From assembly GCF_003339585.1 (NCBI RefSeq), contig NZ_QPKF01000001.1, positions 1,426,001 to 1,490,000 on the forward strand: a stretch of 64,000 bases of DNA. The letters are read 5' to 3'. The DNA comes from Exiguobacterium sp. RIT594 (GTDB taxonomy: Bacteria; Bacillota; Bacilli; Exiguobacteriales; Exiguobacteriaceae). This document shows, one piece after another, positions 8,806 to 17,029 of this stretch (positions within the stretch are counted from its first letter, which is position 1; every line of letters starts with the position of its first letter). The position numbers and the translations under genes are program-made. The notes beneath the pieces were generated by a model. It made no database searches. It had not been told where the DNA came from and saw nothing but the letters and a program-made list of their open reading frames with translations.

Positions 8806-8842
8806 GACGGGTATGCCCATATTTGTGCGTATCCGTCTTTTT
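8806..8842 (+). terminator. Attenuator (terminator) in the MFS leader
   Basis: GACGGGTATGC and GCGTATCCGTC pair over 11 positions (two G-U) and are followed by TTTTT. It lies inside the untranslated leader, before the SD of the MFS gene, so it should reduce readthrough unless an alternative fold forms. Confidence 0.75.
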
Positions 8843-8878
8843 CATGGTCTAAAAACGGAAATATAAGGGGTTTTGTTT

Positions 8879-10126
8879 ATGTTTACTGCACTAAAACAGC
8901 TTGACCGTAACATCTGGATCCGGTTCGTCGGGGAAACGATTACCGGCGTCATGATGTTCATGATTGCACCATTTCTTGTTCTCTATTATTCGGAACAGCT
9001 TGATTCGTATTTTTTAGTCGGCCTCATCATGGCGACCGGTCCAATCACGTCCCTGTTCGGTTCGTTCCTCGGCGGCTATCTCGCCGACCTGTACGGACGT
9101 AAACCGCTGATGGTCATCTCGATCGTCGGGGATGTCATCGCGTTGATCGGCTTTTCGTTCGCTGATTCGTTTTGGCCGTTATTATTGATGAATGCCTTGC
9201 TCGGTCTGACGAATTCCTTGTTCCACCCGGCAGCAAGCGCCATGGTCGCCGATGTCACACCGCCGGAACGGCTTAATGAATCGTTTGGGTTGCTCCGGAT
9301 GGGACATAATGTCGGAGCTGCGTTCGGACCGTTGATCGGAAGTGCCGTCCTGTTCATCGACCGGTCGCTGATTTTTTACGCTGCTGCCGCCGTCTTTTTC
9401 CTGTATGCCCTCGTCTTGTTAGTTTTCATCCAGGAAACCAAACCGGATCAGATCGAACACACGCACGACGAACCAAAGCTGTCGGCTTTCACCGTCCTGC
9501 GGAAAGATCATGTTTTCGTGATTTTCATTGCAGCTGGTGTCTTTATCTCGATGGGCTTCGCCCTCGTTGAAAGCATGTTGCCGGTTTTCCTGAAGGAAGC
9601 CTTGCCGGGACTGCCGAATGATAAAAATCCGTTCCCGTACCTGATGGGACTGAACGGCATCATGGTCGTCCTGTTCCAGTTCCCGGTCGCCGCCCGCTTG
9701 TCCGGTAAAGCCTTCGGCAAAGTCATGTTGCTTGGCGCCAGCATCTTCGGACTCGGGATGATATTACTTGCGTTCATCCCGTCGTATCTGTTTTCGCTTG
9801 GAACCGGCTATATCGTGCTCGTGACGATTTTACTGGTCATCTACGCCCTCTATACACTCGGTGAGATGATTATGTCACCGGTCCAGATGACATTCATCGC
9901 TTTGATCGCCCCGGAACACTTGCGCGGAACGTATAACGGTGCCGCCAGTATCCAGTGGCTGATTGGTGGAGTCACGGCGCCGTTACTTGGTTCCTTGTTC
10001 CTCGACTCCGGAAACGGACAATACGCGCTTGCCGGTGTCGGTGTCGCCTGTTGTTTGTCCGGACTTGTTTATCTCGCGCTCGACCGCTCGATCCAACGCG
10101 CGAAACGGTTGTCTCAATCCGCATAA
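8879..10126 (+). CDS. MFS drug-efflux-type transporter
   Basis: 415 residues with about 12 membrane segments and a polar central loop near residue 190-205. Motif A, GGYLADLYGRKP, lies between helices 2 and 3, as in DHA-family proton antiporters. The start is the ATG at 8879, with AAGGGG 8 bases upstream. It is the only gene after the leader peptide and attenuator, so induction by a ribosome-targeting drug is the natural inference. The substrate cannot be read from sequence. A strong terminator follows. Confidence 0.88.
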   Translation: MFTALKQLDRNIWIRFVGETITGVMMFMIAPFLVLYYSEQLDSYFLVGLIMATGPITSLFGSFLGGYLADLYGRKPLMVISIVGDVIALIGFSFADSFWPLLLMNALLGLTNSLFHPAASAMVADVTPPERLNESFGLLRMGHNVGAAFGPLIGSAVLFIDRSLIFYAAAAVFFLYALVLLVFIQETKPDQIEHTHDEPKLSAFTVLRKDHVFVIFIAAGVFISMGFALVESMLPVFLKEALPGLPNDKNPFPYLMGLNGIMVVLFQFPVAARLSGKAFGKVMLLGASIFGLGMILLAFIPSYLFSLGTGYIVLVTILLVIYALYTLGEMIMSPVQMTFIALIAPEHLRGTYNGAASIQWLIGGVTAPLLGSLFLDSGNGQYALAGVGVACCLSGLVYLALDRSIQRAKRLSQSA

Positions 10127-10159
10127 ATTAAAGTAGTTTTTTTTACTCATTTAATATAG

Positions 10160-10206
10160 AAACCCCAAACCAGACACTCGTCAAAAGTATCCGGTTTGGG
10201 GTTTTC
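10160..10206 (+). terminator. Terminator of the MFS gene
   Basis: GAAACCCCAAACC ... GGTTTGGGGTTTTC, a 13-base stem. Confidence 0.9.
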
Positions 10207-10286
10207 GTATGTATATGATTTAATAAGGAATTTTGTCCTATATGATATTCGAGGAGAAGAAAGGGTATTGATGATTAAATAGTAGT

Positions 10287-10440
10287 ATTTATTTTACAAG
10301 TTTTCCGTGGAGATATTTACTCTCCACAGCAGGAATTGAACTCCTTAACAGAATTTAAGGCCAGAAAGCCCACTGCTTCAGTGCTGGGAGTGTCAGGATC
10401 GTGACATTAACGTAGGAATCGCGATGCTTCAGTTCCGGGT
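10287..10440 (+). mobile_element. Candidate IS200/IS605-type remnant (tnpB 3' end and right end)
   Basis: Between two genes, an open frame after TAA (about 10276) reads through QQELNSLTEFKARKPTASV and GVSGS to a TGA at 10402-10404. This looks like the C-terminal tail of some IS605-family TnpB proteins. It is followed by ATTAACGTAGGAATCGCGATG and CTTCAGTTCCGGG, which resembles the right end of such elements. No start codon, zinc finger or left end remains. The match is from memory, so confidence is moderate. This also accounts for most of the 327-base stretch between the two genes here. Confidence 0.45.
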
Positions 10441-10453
10441 TAAGGGAGAGACG

Positions 10454-10753
10454 ATGCAGATGATTACCCATGAAAGAGCGCTATCCGTTCGCCAGTGCAT
10501 CTTCGATTACTATCAACGCGTCGGGATCCGCTGTCAGGTGACGATTTTTACGGAGCAACCGCTCCAACTGTTATTGGACTTCGATTCCAATCGGGACGAA
10601 TTGATTACACCACAACGACGAAGCCATTCTTGTCGCCATATCCGGGCTCATCTTGTCTCTGCCTTGATTACGTTTGATGACTCCTATACGCATGTTTATA
10701 TGACAAAAGCCCCGTTCACCTCCCTGACACGTTATTGCCTCCTGATCGTTTGA
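10454..10753 (+). CDS. Hypothetical protein, 99 residues
   Basis: ATG at 10454 is preceded by AAGGGAG. The product is 99 residues with no membrane segment or signal peptide, and basic residues in the middle (QRRSHSCRHIRAHLVSALI). I do not recognise it. It begins 13 bases after the IS605-like end, so its 5' region may have been contributed by the element, and it may be a remnant rather than an intact gene. Confidence 0.45.
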   Translation: MQMITHERALSVRQCIFDYYQRVGIRCQVTIFTEQPLQLLLDFDSNRDELITPQRRSHSCRHIRAHLVSALITFDDSYTHVYMTKAPFTSLTRYCLLIV

Positions 10754-10893
10754 CAAAATAGGTGGTCTGTTCCTATCTGAGAGAAAACTGATTATACATT
10801 CAATTCAAAGCATTCCTGAACCCGAAACAGCTCATGTGGGAAATGGCTTCTGCTTCGAATGCTCCAAAAGACAGACTCGATTTCCGAACACCA

Positions 10894-11694
10894 TCACGAT
10901 GGCAACACACCGTCCGCAACAAATGGACCGAATATAACGGGCAGAGGTTCTAACGTTCGTTGTACTTCAGTAATGAATCGACTCGAGCCGCTGACGAAAA
11001 CGATTGGATCGTCTATTGAAATGTGTTCCAGGAAACTTTCGATTTCTTCGTCCCATCCCTCATTCTGAATGCTGTGAAAAATTAAGCCCTGTTTCGTGAG
11101 TAAATTAAGATCTGACAACATTTTCTTTGAAGATGGTTTTGTTGACCGGACATGTAAAATTGTCGTTGTCCGTCCACTCATCAGCGCATACTGCGCCTCA
11201 TCGATGATGGCACCCAGATGATGCCCTTCCGCGACGAGCAGGACACCAAGACGAGACCAGTCACCCTGTTGCTTATATTTGCAAAAATGGCGACACGTCT
11301 CGACTAATTGATGATGGACAATCCGCCAGGCTTCGAGTACCGGATCCGTCGGTGACAATCCAAGTTCCACTCTGACCGCATCGACAATCTCGGTACTGAC
11401 GATATCCGGATAGGTCAGGATAAAAGATTTTGTTTGCTTGATTTCATTTAATAAGACCATTTTAAACAGTTCACTGGATTCGTGTTGATGCGTGACATGT
11501 TTCATTAGTTGAGCCAACCGGAGGATCCGGAGCTCAAAGCTTTGCGATGGAAGCTCGAGACTTCCTATTTCCTGCAGTTCTGCGCTATACTTATTTTCCA
11601 ACTGTTTATAAAAACGACTGGCAATCCGTAAGCCGTTTTGATCCACTTGGGGTCCGATCGATTGTAACAGGTGTAATGCCTGATCAAAATGCAT
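10894..11694 (-). CDS. Flavohaemoglobin-like protein lacking the FAD domain
   Basis: 266 residues, against about 400 for flavohaemoglobin (Hmp, NO dioxygenase). Residues 1-140 align with the Hmp globin: Tyr29 in ASRFYKQLE matches the distal TyrB10, Gln51 may be GlnE7, and His71 in HVTHQHESS matches the proximal His; PVLEAWRIVHHQLVE matches the G/H helices. The FAD-binding barrel that should follow is missing. From residue 146 a degraded NAD-binding-like domain runs to PLPVIFGPFVADGVL, where Hmp has E-C-F-G-P; the usual GGVGxTP and CGP motifs are lost. It is divergent from an NsrR-like regulator with an NsrR-like operator between. It may sense or bind NO or haem rather than detoxify NO. Confidence 0.65.
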   Translation of the reverse strand: MHFDQALHLLQSIGPQVDQNGLRIASRFYKQLENKYSAELQEIGSLELPSQSFELRILRLAQLMKHVTHQHESSELFKMVLLNEIKQTKSFILTYPDIVSTEIVDAVRVELGLSPTDPVLEAWRIVHHQLVETCRHFCKYKQQGDWSRLGVLLVAEGHHLGAIIDEAQYALMSGRTTTILHVRSTKPSSKKMLSDLNLLTKQGLIFHSIQNEGWDEEIESFLEHISIDDPIVFVSGSSRFITEVQRTLEPLPVIFGPFVADGVLPS

Positions 11695-11752
11695 GACATG
11701 ACCTACCTTTCCTCGTATATTATGCCCGACCTTTTCTTTAAATTCAATCTCT

Positions 11753-11778
11753 AAAATGCATCTTTAGATATGCACATT
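11753..11778. promoter_or_regulatory. NsrR-like operator
   Basis: AAAATGCATCT, a 2-base gap, then AGATATGCACATT form an imperfect dyad very like NsrR sites (two AAGATGCAT-type half sites in inverted order). It lies between the flavohaemoglobin-like gene and the Rrf2-family gene and could serve both. Confidence 0.55.
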
Positions 11779-11835
11779 CAAACTTGTACTTTCTATTTAA
11801 CTTCTCTAACATGTGTAGTTAAGTAGGTGATGAAA

Positions 11836-12276
11836 ATGCGCATGACACGTTATACGGATTATGCAATCAGATCCCTGTTATTTGCCGGGGCAAACGCTGA
11901 TCGATTGGTCCGAATTCAGGAAGTAGCGGACTGTTACGACATTTCAAAAAATCATCTGATGAAAGTCGTCTATCGTTTAGGACAAAATGGATTAATTCAT
12001 TCTGTTCGAGGTCGAGGTGGCGGATTCCGTTTGGCAAGCCCGCCGGATGAAATTTATATCGGTGACGTAGTGCAATTGTTTGAACCAACAACTCATTTTT
12101 TAGATCCACTCGAAGGGACATCCGAGCTCCCTTCTTTAGACCCTGCACGCGACGCTTTTGATGACGCGATTGCTGCGTTTCATCAAGTCTTGAACAGTTA
12201 CACGATAAATGATTTACTTCATCCAACGAATTCTACACATCGACAAATCCTTGAAATGATTCCGAGCCGCGACTAA
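11836..12276 (+). CDS. Rrf2-family regulator, NsrR-like, lacking Fe-S cysteines
   Basis: 146 residues. The N-terminus MRMTRYTDYAIRSLLF with Asp8, the recognition helix DISKNHLMKVVYRLGQNG and the wing SVRGRGGGFRLA are those of NsrR, the NO-sensing [4Fe-4S] repressor. NsrR normally has three cysteines at about 91-105; here this segment (THFLDPLEGTSELPSLDPAR) has none, and the only Cys in the protein is Cys33. So cluster binding as in NsrR is not expected. AGGTGAT lies 5 bases before the chosen ATG; other starts (11827, 11830) are possible. It probably controls the divergent flavohaemoglobin-like gene. Confidence 0.8.
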   Translation: MRMTRYTDYAIRSLLFAGANADRLVRIQEVADCYDISKNHLMKVVYRLGQNGLIHSVRGRGGGFRLASPPDEIYIGDVVQLFEPTTHFLDPLEGTSELPSLDPARDAFDDAIAAFHQVLNSYTINDLLHPTNSTHRQILEMIPSRD

Positions 12277-12298
12277 TCGTGGGCGGAATCATTTTTTT
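12256..12298 (+). terminator. Terminator overlapping the 3' end of the Rrf2 gene
   Basis: ATGATTCCG ... CGGAATCAT stem followed by seven T; the left arm is inside the coding sequence. Confidence 0.85.
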
Positions 12299-12367
12299 GT
12301 CGACAGACATCCGTGACGTCATCTGAATCCGTGCGTGGTATACTTATATAAGAAAGGAGGGGTACAG

Positions 12368-13381
12368 ATGAACCCTCACGAAGAACTCAACACTTTATAT
12401 CTCCGCTTAAAAGAGGCAGATCCGTCACTCGAACGTGGTGAATCACTTTGGACCATTTTTGAAGACACGACTGATGCGACACTCCGTCCCCTTGCCTTAT
12501 GGACGTTTTCTCAAAACCAATTCGATTTGGGTCACTTCCGCTCTTTTTTAGTTTCCTTTTCCCTTTTGATGGATTGGGTCCGAAAAGATGAATTGACATT
12601 AACCCCTAAACAGGAACTTGACTTGTACTGGAATTATAAATCCTATTTAATTTATGCAGCTGAACAGGAAGATATGCCCGTTGCCTTGTTAGAAGAAGAT
12701 TTTGACCGGTTCGTTGATTTTTGTGACGCTCACGGCTTTGCCCGGACACGGGATTATATCGGCTTTATGATTTACAGCAAACTCGGTGACGAGGAACAGG
12801 CGGACCACTATCTTTCCGAATGGATTGACGCTCCGTCCGATGAATTAAGTGACTGCCCGTCTTGTGAAGGTTTCAGCCGGATGACGTATGCGATTGAACG
12901 CGGTTATGAAGACCGGGCCTTGTTACTGTACGCTGCCATCCGCCATGAGCGTGGCTGTTCGCGTATGCCCGATCAGGCCCATCCGTTTATCCTTCCGTTA
13001 TTCATCAGCCGGAAGAAAGACCGGTTTGATTGGACGGAACGATTGATCCAAGAAGTCAAACGGGTTAAACCGCTCTTTACAGGCGGTGATGAACCGTACC
13101 ACCTCTATGCCGCGATGTATTACGACGACAAGTACGTCTGGTCGATGGAAGAGAAAAAACAGTTGATTCCATTATTGACGGACCGTGGTTACCTGCAATT
13201 CCTGCTCGCCCACTACGCAGCGTCCTACCGTGCTGCGCGTCATGCCGAAGTGGCCTATCTCGGAGTACTGCGTTCCAATATTTATGAAGTCGCCCAGGAG
13301 CTGGATCGACGGATTGACGGACATTTTTATTTGAATTTCGTCGAACGGGAACTCAAACGGGTCACGGAATTCATCGTTTAA
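12368..13381 (+). CDS. Hypothetical helical protein, 337 residues
   Basis: ATG at 12368 has AAAGGAGGGG 5 bases upstream; TGGTATACT about 40 bases before it looks like an extended -10. The product is soluble, acidic and rich in aromatic and helix-forming residues, with repeated short helices in the style of TPR-like proteins, though no clean TPR consensus. A DCPSC motif lies near residue 170. No signal peptide or membrane segment. I do not recognise the family. The next gene starts 23 bases after its stop, so the two are probably co-transcribed. Confidence 0.75.
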   Translation: MNPHEELNTLYLRLKEADPSLERGESLWTIFEDTTDATLRPLALWTFSQNQFDLGHFRSFLVSFSLLMDWVRKDELTLTPKQELDLYWNYKSYLIYAAEQEDMPVALLEEDFDRFVDFCDAHGFARTRDYIGFMIYSKLGDEEQADHYLSEWIDAPSDELSDCPSCEGFSRMTYAIERGYEDRALLLYAAIRHERGCSRMPDQAHPFILPLFISRKKDRFDWTERLIQEVKRVKPLFTGGDEPYHLYAAMYYDDKYVWSMEEKKQLIPLLTDRGYLQFLLAHYAASYRAARHAEVAYLGVLRSNIYEVAQELDRRIDGHFYLNFVERELKRVTEFIV

Positions 13382-13404
13382 TTTTCTTGAGAGGACGTGT
13401 CGGA

Positions 13405-14706
13405 ATGTTAGATCATGTACAGTTAGCTGCCCCAAGAAACTCGGAAGAACAGGCTCGGGCTTTTTATGCCGGGCTTTTACATATGAAGGAAGTTGACAAA
13501 CCGTCCGGCGTCAACGCAAGTGGTGGTGTCTGGTTTGAATCACATGGCGCCGCACTTCACCTCGGTATCGAAGAGCCGTTTCATCCTGCCACAAAAGCAC
13601 ATCCCGGTCTGACCTTTTCGCATCTGGATGACTTGGCAAATCGCTTGCAGACTGCCGGATACCCGGTTCAGTTTGATGACCGCCTGGCACCACGCCGCCG
13701 GTTTTTCACAAATGATCCGTTCGGCAACCGGATTGAATGCATCGAACAGCAAATTCCCGTCATCGTTCCGAAACGGCTGACGAACGGTTCGCACGTTCGT
13801 TTGCTCGCACCGGCCTCAAGTCTCGCGACGGTCGAGTCGAACATCCTCGATCAGGCAATTACGGTTTTGGAATCGTTTGGCTTACGGGTGTCGATCAGTC
13901 AACATGCCCGGGCTTTGAATCCGTTTGGTTCGAGTGATCCGGCGTGCCGCTTGGACGATCTGCACACCGCGTTCGCCGATTCATCGATTGATGCGATTTT
14001 ATGTGTCCGCGGTGGATTTAGCTCCAATGAATTGCTGGACGGGCTGGACTATGATTTAATCCGGAATAATCCGAAGATTCTCTGCGGTTTTTCCGACATT
14101 ACAGCGCTCAGTCAGGCACTCCTGACACAAAGCGGACTCGTTACCTATTCCGGACCGATGTTACGCGCACTCGCCTCCCGCGATGCCTATACGTTACAGT
14201 CGTTCGTGAAGGTTTTATTCGAAAGCGGAACGACGCTGATTCAGCCGAGTGTCAATTGGCATGATCAGCACGAAGGAAAAAATGTAACGCTTTCGAATCC
14301 CGGCCCTGTCGTCCTGTCTTCCGGTTCTGCGACAGGACGTCTGCTTGGTGGAAACCTCTGTACGTTAAATCTGTTACAAGGTACACCGTACTTCCCGGAC
14401 TTGCGTGACAGCATCCTGTTCCTTGAAGATGATTACGAAGTCCATCCGGCGACATTTGCCCGTGATTTTGCTTCTTTGATGGCACAGCCCGGAGCAGATC
14501 AAATTCGGGGAATCGTCTTTGGCCGCTTTCAGCTCGCAACTCAGATGACAGATGAACACCTGCGTTATCTGATCAGCCTGTACCCTGCTCTCCCGTCGAT
14601 TCCGGTCATCTCCGGAGCAGACTTCGGTCATACGATGCCGCTCTTCACCTTCCCGATCGGCGGGACGGTCTCGATGGAAGACGGCATGCTTTCGATTCAA
14701 CATTAA
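13405..14706 (+). CDS. VOC-domain / LD-carboxypeptidase (MccF, S66) fusion
   Basis: 433 residues in two parts. Residues 1-118 (MLDHVQLAAPRNSEEQARAF ... FTNDPFGNRIECIEQQ) are a vicinal-oxygen-chelate/glyoxalase-like domain. Residues about 125-433 are a peptidase S66 domain: LLAPASSL, CVRGGFSSNELL with nucleophile Ser207, GFSDITAL, LLGGNLCTLNLLQGT, ILFLEDDYEV (family Glu) and a His in GADFGHTMP. S66 enzymes cleave L,D-peptide bonds in murein peptides or inactivate microcin C (MccF). The linker is only a few residues and the frame is unbroken. AGAGGA lies 9 bases before the ATG. The joint role is unknown. Confidence 0.82.
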   Translation: MLDHVQLAAPRNSEEQARAFYAGLLHMKEVDKPSGVNASGGVWFESHGAALHLGIEEPFHPATKAHPGLTFSHLDDLANRLQTAGYPVQFDDRLAPRRRFFTNDPFGNRIECIEQQIPVIVPKRLTNGSHVRLLAPASSLATVESNILDQAITVLESFGLRVSISQHARALNPFGSSDPACRLDDLHTAFADSSIDAILCVRGGFSSNELLDGLDYDLIRNNPKILCGFSDITALSQALLTQSGLVTYSGPMLRALASRDAYTLQSFVKVLFESGTTLIQPSVNWHDQHEGKNVTLSNPGPVVLSSGSATGRLLGGNLCTLNLLQGTPYFPDLRDSILFLEDDYEVHPATFARDFASLMAQPGADQIRGIVFGRFQLATQMTDEHLRYLISLYPALPSIPVISGADFGHTMPLFTFPIGGTVSMEDGMLSIQH

Positions 14707-14748
14707 AAAAGGGAGGAGTCGCGGCGATCCGCGTCTCCTCCTTCTTTA
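14705..14748. terminator. Bidirectional terminator
   Basis: AAGGGAGGAG-T-CGCG ... CGCG-T-CTCCTCCTT stem between converging genes; the T-run is stronger on the minus strand. Confidence 0.8.
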
Positions 14749-15069
14749 ATAGTCGAGCAATCTCGAAGCATCAATTTGACGCTTCGATCCATCGGCAAAC
14801 ATCTCGAGTGTCGCGAGGATTTTATGATCCGTCAAGTCATATCGGACCAACGTAAAGTCCTCGAGCGTCGAAATCGTCTTAAACGTTTTTCCGACCGTGA
14901 ACGCCCGCTTCCGGCTCGTATCCTGAACCGGAATCGTCACGAATACGACCGTGATGTCCGTTCCGTTCGTATCGTAATAAAACTCGACGACACGACCGTC
15001 CGCTGTCTCCGGCAACAGACCTTTTTGAGGTCGTCCGGACTCATCCAATTGTACATAAGGTTGTAACAT
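14746..15069 (-). CDS. Hypothetical protein, 107 residues
   Basis: ATG at 15069 with GAGG 7 bases upstream. The product is a small soluble protein predicted to be mostly beta strand (alternating FYYDTNGTDITVVFVTIPV and similar), with no cysteines or signal peptide. I do not recognise it. It stands alone, converging on the S66 fusion gene and divergent from the YneK-like gene. Confidence 0.65.
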   Translation of the reverse strand: MLQPYVQLDESGRPQKGLLPETADGRVVEFYYDTNGTDITVVFVTIPVQDTSRKRAFTVGKTFKTISTLEDFTLVRYDLTDHKILATLEMFADGSKRQIDASRLLDY

Positions 15070-15161
15070 CGTTCCGCCTCACTTTCTCCGTCATTTATCA
15101 TAGCATGACAAAAAAAATTATGCTAATGTATAAGTGATGTTGAAAGGGGGATGAGTCACGG

Positions 15162-15587
15162 ATGGCATGGTTCATGAATGGAATTTTGCTCTGGGGCTTT
15201 ATCATGATCACATTGATGGCGATTGGCGGTTTCTTCATGTTCCGGAAGTTCCTAAAGAAACTTCCAAAAGAAGACGGCAAATCGATGATGGACTGGGAAG
15301 ATGAATACATCGATCAGACCCGCCATTTATGGACGGATGAAACACTTGATTTATTAAATGCACTGGTTATGCCTGTTCCGGCTGCTTTTCGGGATGTGGC
15401 ACGCCGAAAGATCGCGGGACGGATCGGTCAGTTCGCACTGGAAGAACGCGCACCTGTGATGACGTCCGAACTGGTCGTCAAAGGCTATATTTCTGCGACA
15501 CCGAAACGGGATCATAAATTCTTGAAAAAAGCCTTACGCGAACACGCCATCGATTGGCGGGATTACGAACTTTATTTCCAAAACTAA
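15162..15587 (+). CDS. YneK-like DUF2621 membrane protein
   Basis: 141 residues. One N-terminal membrane helix (about residues 5-26) is followed by a cytoplasmic domain with MFRKFLKKLPKEDGKSMMDWEDEYID and PVPAAFRDVARRKIAGRIG, the conserved core of DUF2621 (YneK in B. subtilis). In B. subtilis yneK lies with ccdA and yneJ (ccdC); here it sits beside them but in the opposite orientation. Function unknown. GGGGGA lies 10 bases before the ATG. Confidence 0.8.
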   Translation: MAWFMNGILLWGFIMITLMAIGGFFMFRKFLKKLPKEDGKSMMDWEDEYIDQTRHLWTDETLDLLNALVMPVPAAFRDVARRKIAGRIGQFALEERAPVMTSELVVKGYISATPKRDHKFLKKALREHAIDWRDYELYFQN

Positions 15588-15621
15588 AAGGAAGGACTCT
15601 CTCGCGAGAATCCTTCCTTTT
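15586..15621. terminator. Bidirectional terminator between yneK-like and ccdC
   Basis: AAAAGGAAGGA ... TCCTTCCTTTT stem with an inner CTCGCGAG. Confidence 0.85.
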
Positions 15622-16102
15622 AGTTTTGCGGTAAATGTTTGACCGGAACGATTCCCGACTTGACCTGCTTATACTTCAGGTACATCGCAATCCGCCAAGG
15701 CACAATCATCCCAAAGGCGACGAGATAAAAAATTCCGCCCGTCTCAAAAATATCAATTTGCCCGCCGATGACAAACTTCGCGACGGTCCGGACAATCAGA
15801 ATCCCGAACAGGACGATGAAAAAGGCTTTCGATCGTTGCAAATAAATTTGTCCTTCGGCTTCGTAAAAATTAGACGTCTTGATCAAAAAAATACTGAAGA
15901 TCATCCCGATCAATAACGCTTCTGCCACTTCCGTCCAGGTCAGACGTGATGCCGGATATAAAAACTGCAGCATCCCGGTCGACATGGCGAAGGGCGGGAT
16001 TAAGATTTTTTTAGCGTTCGTCGGTTTAGCCGAAGCTTTGACACGAATGAAGCTGATCAGTAAACCCATGACGAGCGCAACCCCTGTTGATACCCAAATC
16101 AT
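15620..16102 (-). CDS. ccdC: CcdC/YneJ family membrane protein
   Basis: 160 residues with about five membrane segments and a basic loop near residues 22-35 (VKASAKPTNAKKILIPP). This matches the CcdC (YneJ) family, found beside ccdA in Bacillales. Its role is not known, although the location ties it to the CcdA thiol-reduction system. It starts 15 bases after the ccdA stop with AAGGAAGTG upstream, so it is read from the same transcript. Confidence 0.85.
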   Translation of the reverse strand: MIWVSTGVALVMGLLISFIRVKASAKPTNAKKILIPPFAMSTGMLQFLYPASRLTWTEVAEALLIGMIFSIFLIKTSNFYEAEGQIYLQRSKAFFIVLFGILIVRTVAKFVIGGQIDIFETGGIFYLVAFGMIVPWRIAMYLKYKQVKSGIVPVKHLPQN

Positions 16103-16117
16103 CCCATCACTTCCTTG

Positions 16118-16816
16118 TTAAAATCCAGTGAATCCTACGATATCACTCATCCATGCAGCAAATGCACTGAGTCCGTCAAAATACAGGACGATTCCGAACA
16201 ACATCATCAATGCTCCACCGAATTTTGTCATCTTTAAACTGTATTGAACGAATAATCTCGAACGACCGACGAAAAAAGCCATCAATAAAAATGGAATCGA
16301 GAATCCGAGCACATAAAATAGCATATACAACATACCTTGACTCGGGTTCGTCGCTGCCAGTCCGATGACACCTGCCAAAATCGGACCCGTACAGGGCGTC
16401 CATCCGGCAGCAAAACCAATTCCGACAAGGATGGTACCGATGTACCCGCCCTTTCGTTCACCTAAATTGAGTTTTTTCTCACGCATCAAGAATGTCGGTT
16501 GCCACAAGCCAAGCAACACCACACCAAATACGAAAATCACGAGCGCACCGACCATCCGTAATGTGTCACGGTAGGTAATGAAGACGTCCGCCAGTAAGGA
16601 AGTCGATAGGCCAAGAACAGCAAACACCATCGCAAATCCAACCAAAAAGGCTACGGTATGCAACAGTGACCGTTTTTCTCTGACCCCTTTTTCTTTCAAG
16701 TCCGTTACAGAAACACCGGTAATATAAGAGAGGAATACCGGATATAACGGAAGCGTACAAGGTGAGACAAATGACAACAACCCTGCACCAAACGCTAACC
16801 AAAGCGAGAGCTCCAT
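16118..16816 (-). CDS. ccdA: Thiol-disulphide transporter CcdA
   Basis: 232 residues with six membrane segments. CcdA carries reducing equivalents from cytoplasmic thioredoxin across the membrane for cytochrome c maturation. The two redox cysteines are in SPCTLPL (Cys20) and TPCTGPI (near residue 142), in the first and fourth helices as in the DsbD-beta/CcdA family. Start ATG at 16816 with AAAGGAG 8 bases upstream. First gene of a ccdA-ccdC unit. Confidence 0.93.
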   Translation of the reverse strand: MELSLWLAFGAGLLSFVSPCTLPLYPVFLSYITGVSVTDLKEKGVREKRSLLHTVAFLVGFAMVFAVLGLSTSLLADVFITYRDTLRMVGALVIFVFGVVLLGLWQPTFLMREKKLNLGERKGGYIGTILVGIGFAAGWTPCTGPILAGVIGLAATNPSQGMLYMLFYVLGFSIPFLLMAFFVGRSRLFVQYSLKMTKFGGALMMLFGIVLYFDGLSAFAAWMSDIVGFTGF

Positions 16817-16968
16817 TTCAGCAGCTCCTTTCTAATAAGAAGAAGTTCCTTCTCTATTTTGCCAAACTAATCGACATTTAGCACCTATTATCTTCCGAAA
16901 GATAAAAAAGATTCGTGACAATTGAAATTACAAAAAAATTACATTTCCTCAAAACAGATGAAATGTCG

Positions 16969-16997
16969 TTGCACTGCCAGAAACCACTTGCTAGAAT
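16969..16997 (+). promoter_or_regulatory. SigA-type promoter of the Spo0E-like gene
   Basis: TTGCAC, 17-base spacer, TAGAAT; predicted start near 17004, 26 bases before the ATG. Confidence 0.6.
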
Positions 16998-17029
16998 ATG
17001 GATATGACACCAATGTAAGGGAGGATTCT

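Noticed and set aside
10424-10453. Extension of the 99-residue hypothetical gene to an upstream ATG
   Set aside because: The ATG at 10424 lies inside the IS605-like end and has no SD; the ATG at 10454 has AAGGGAG.
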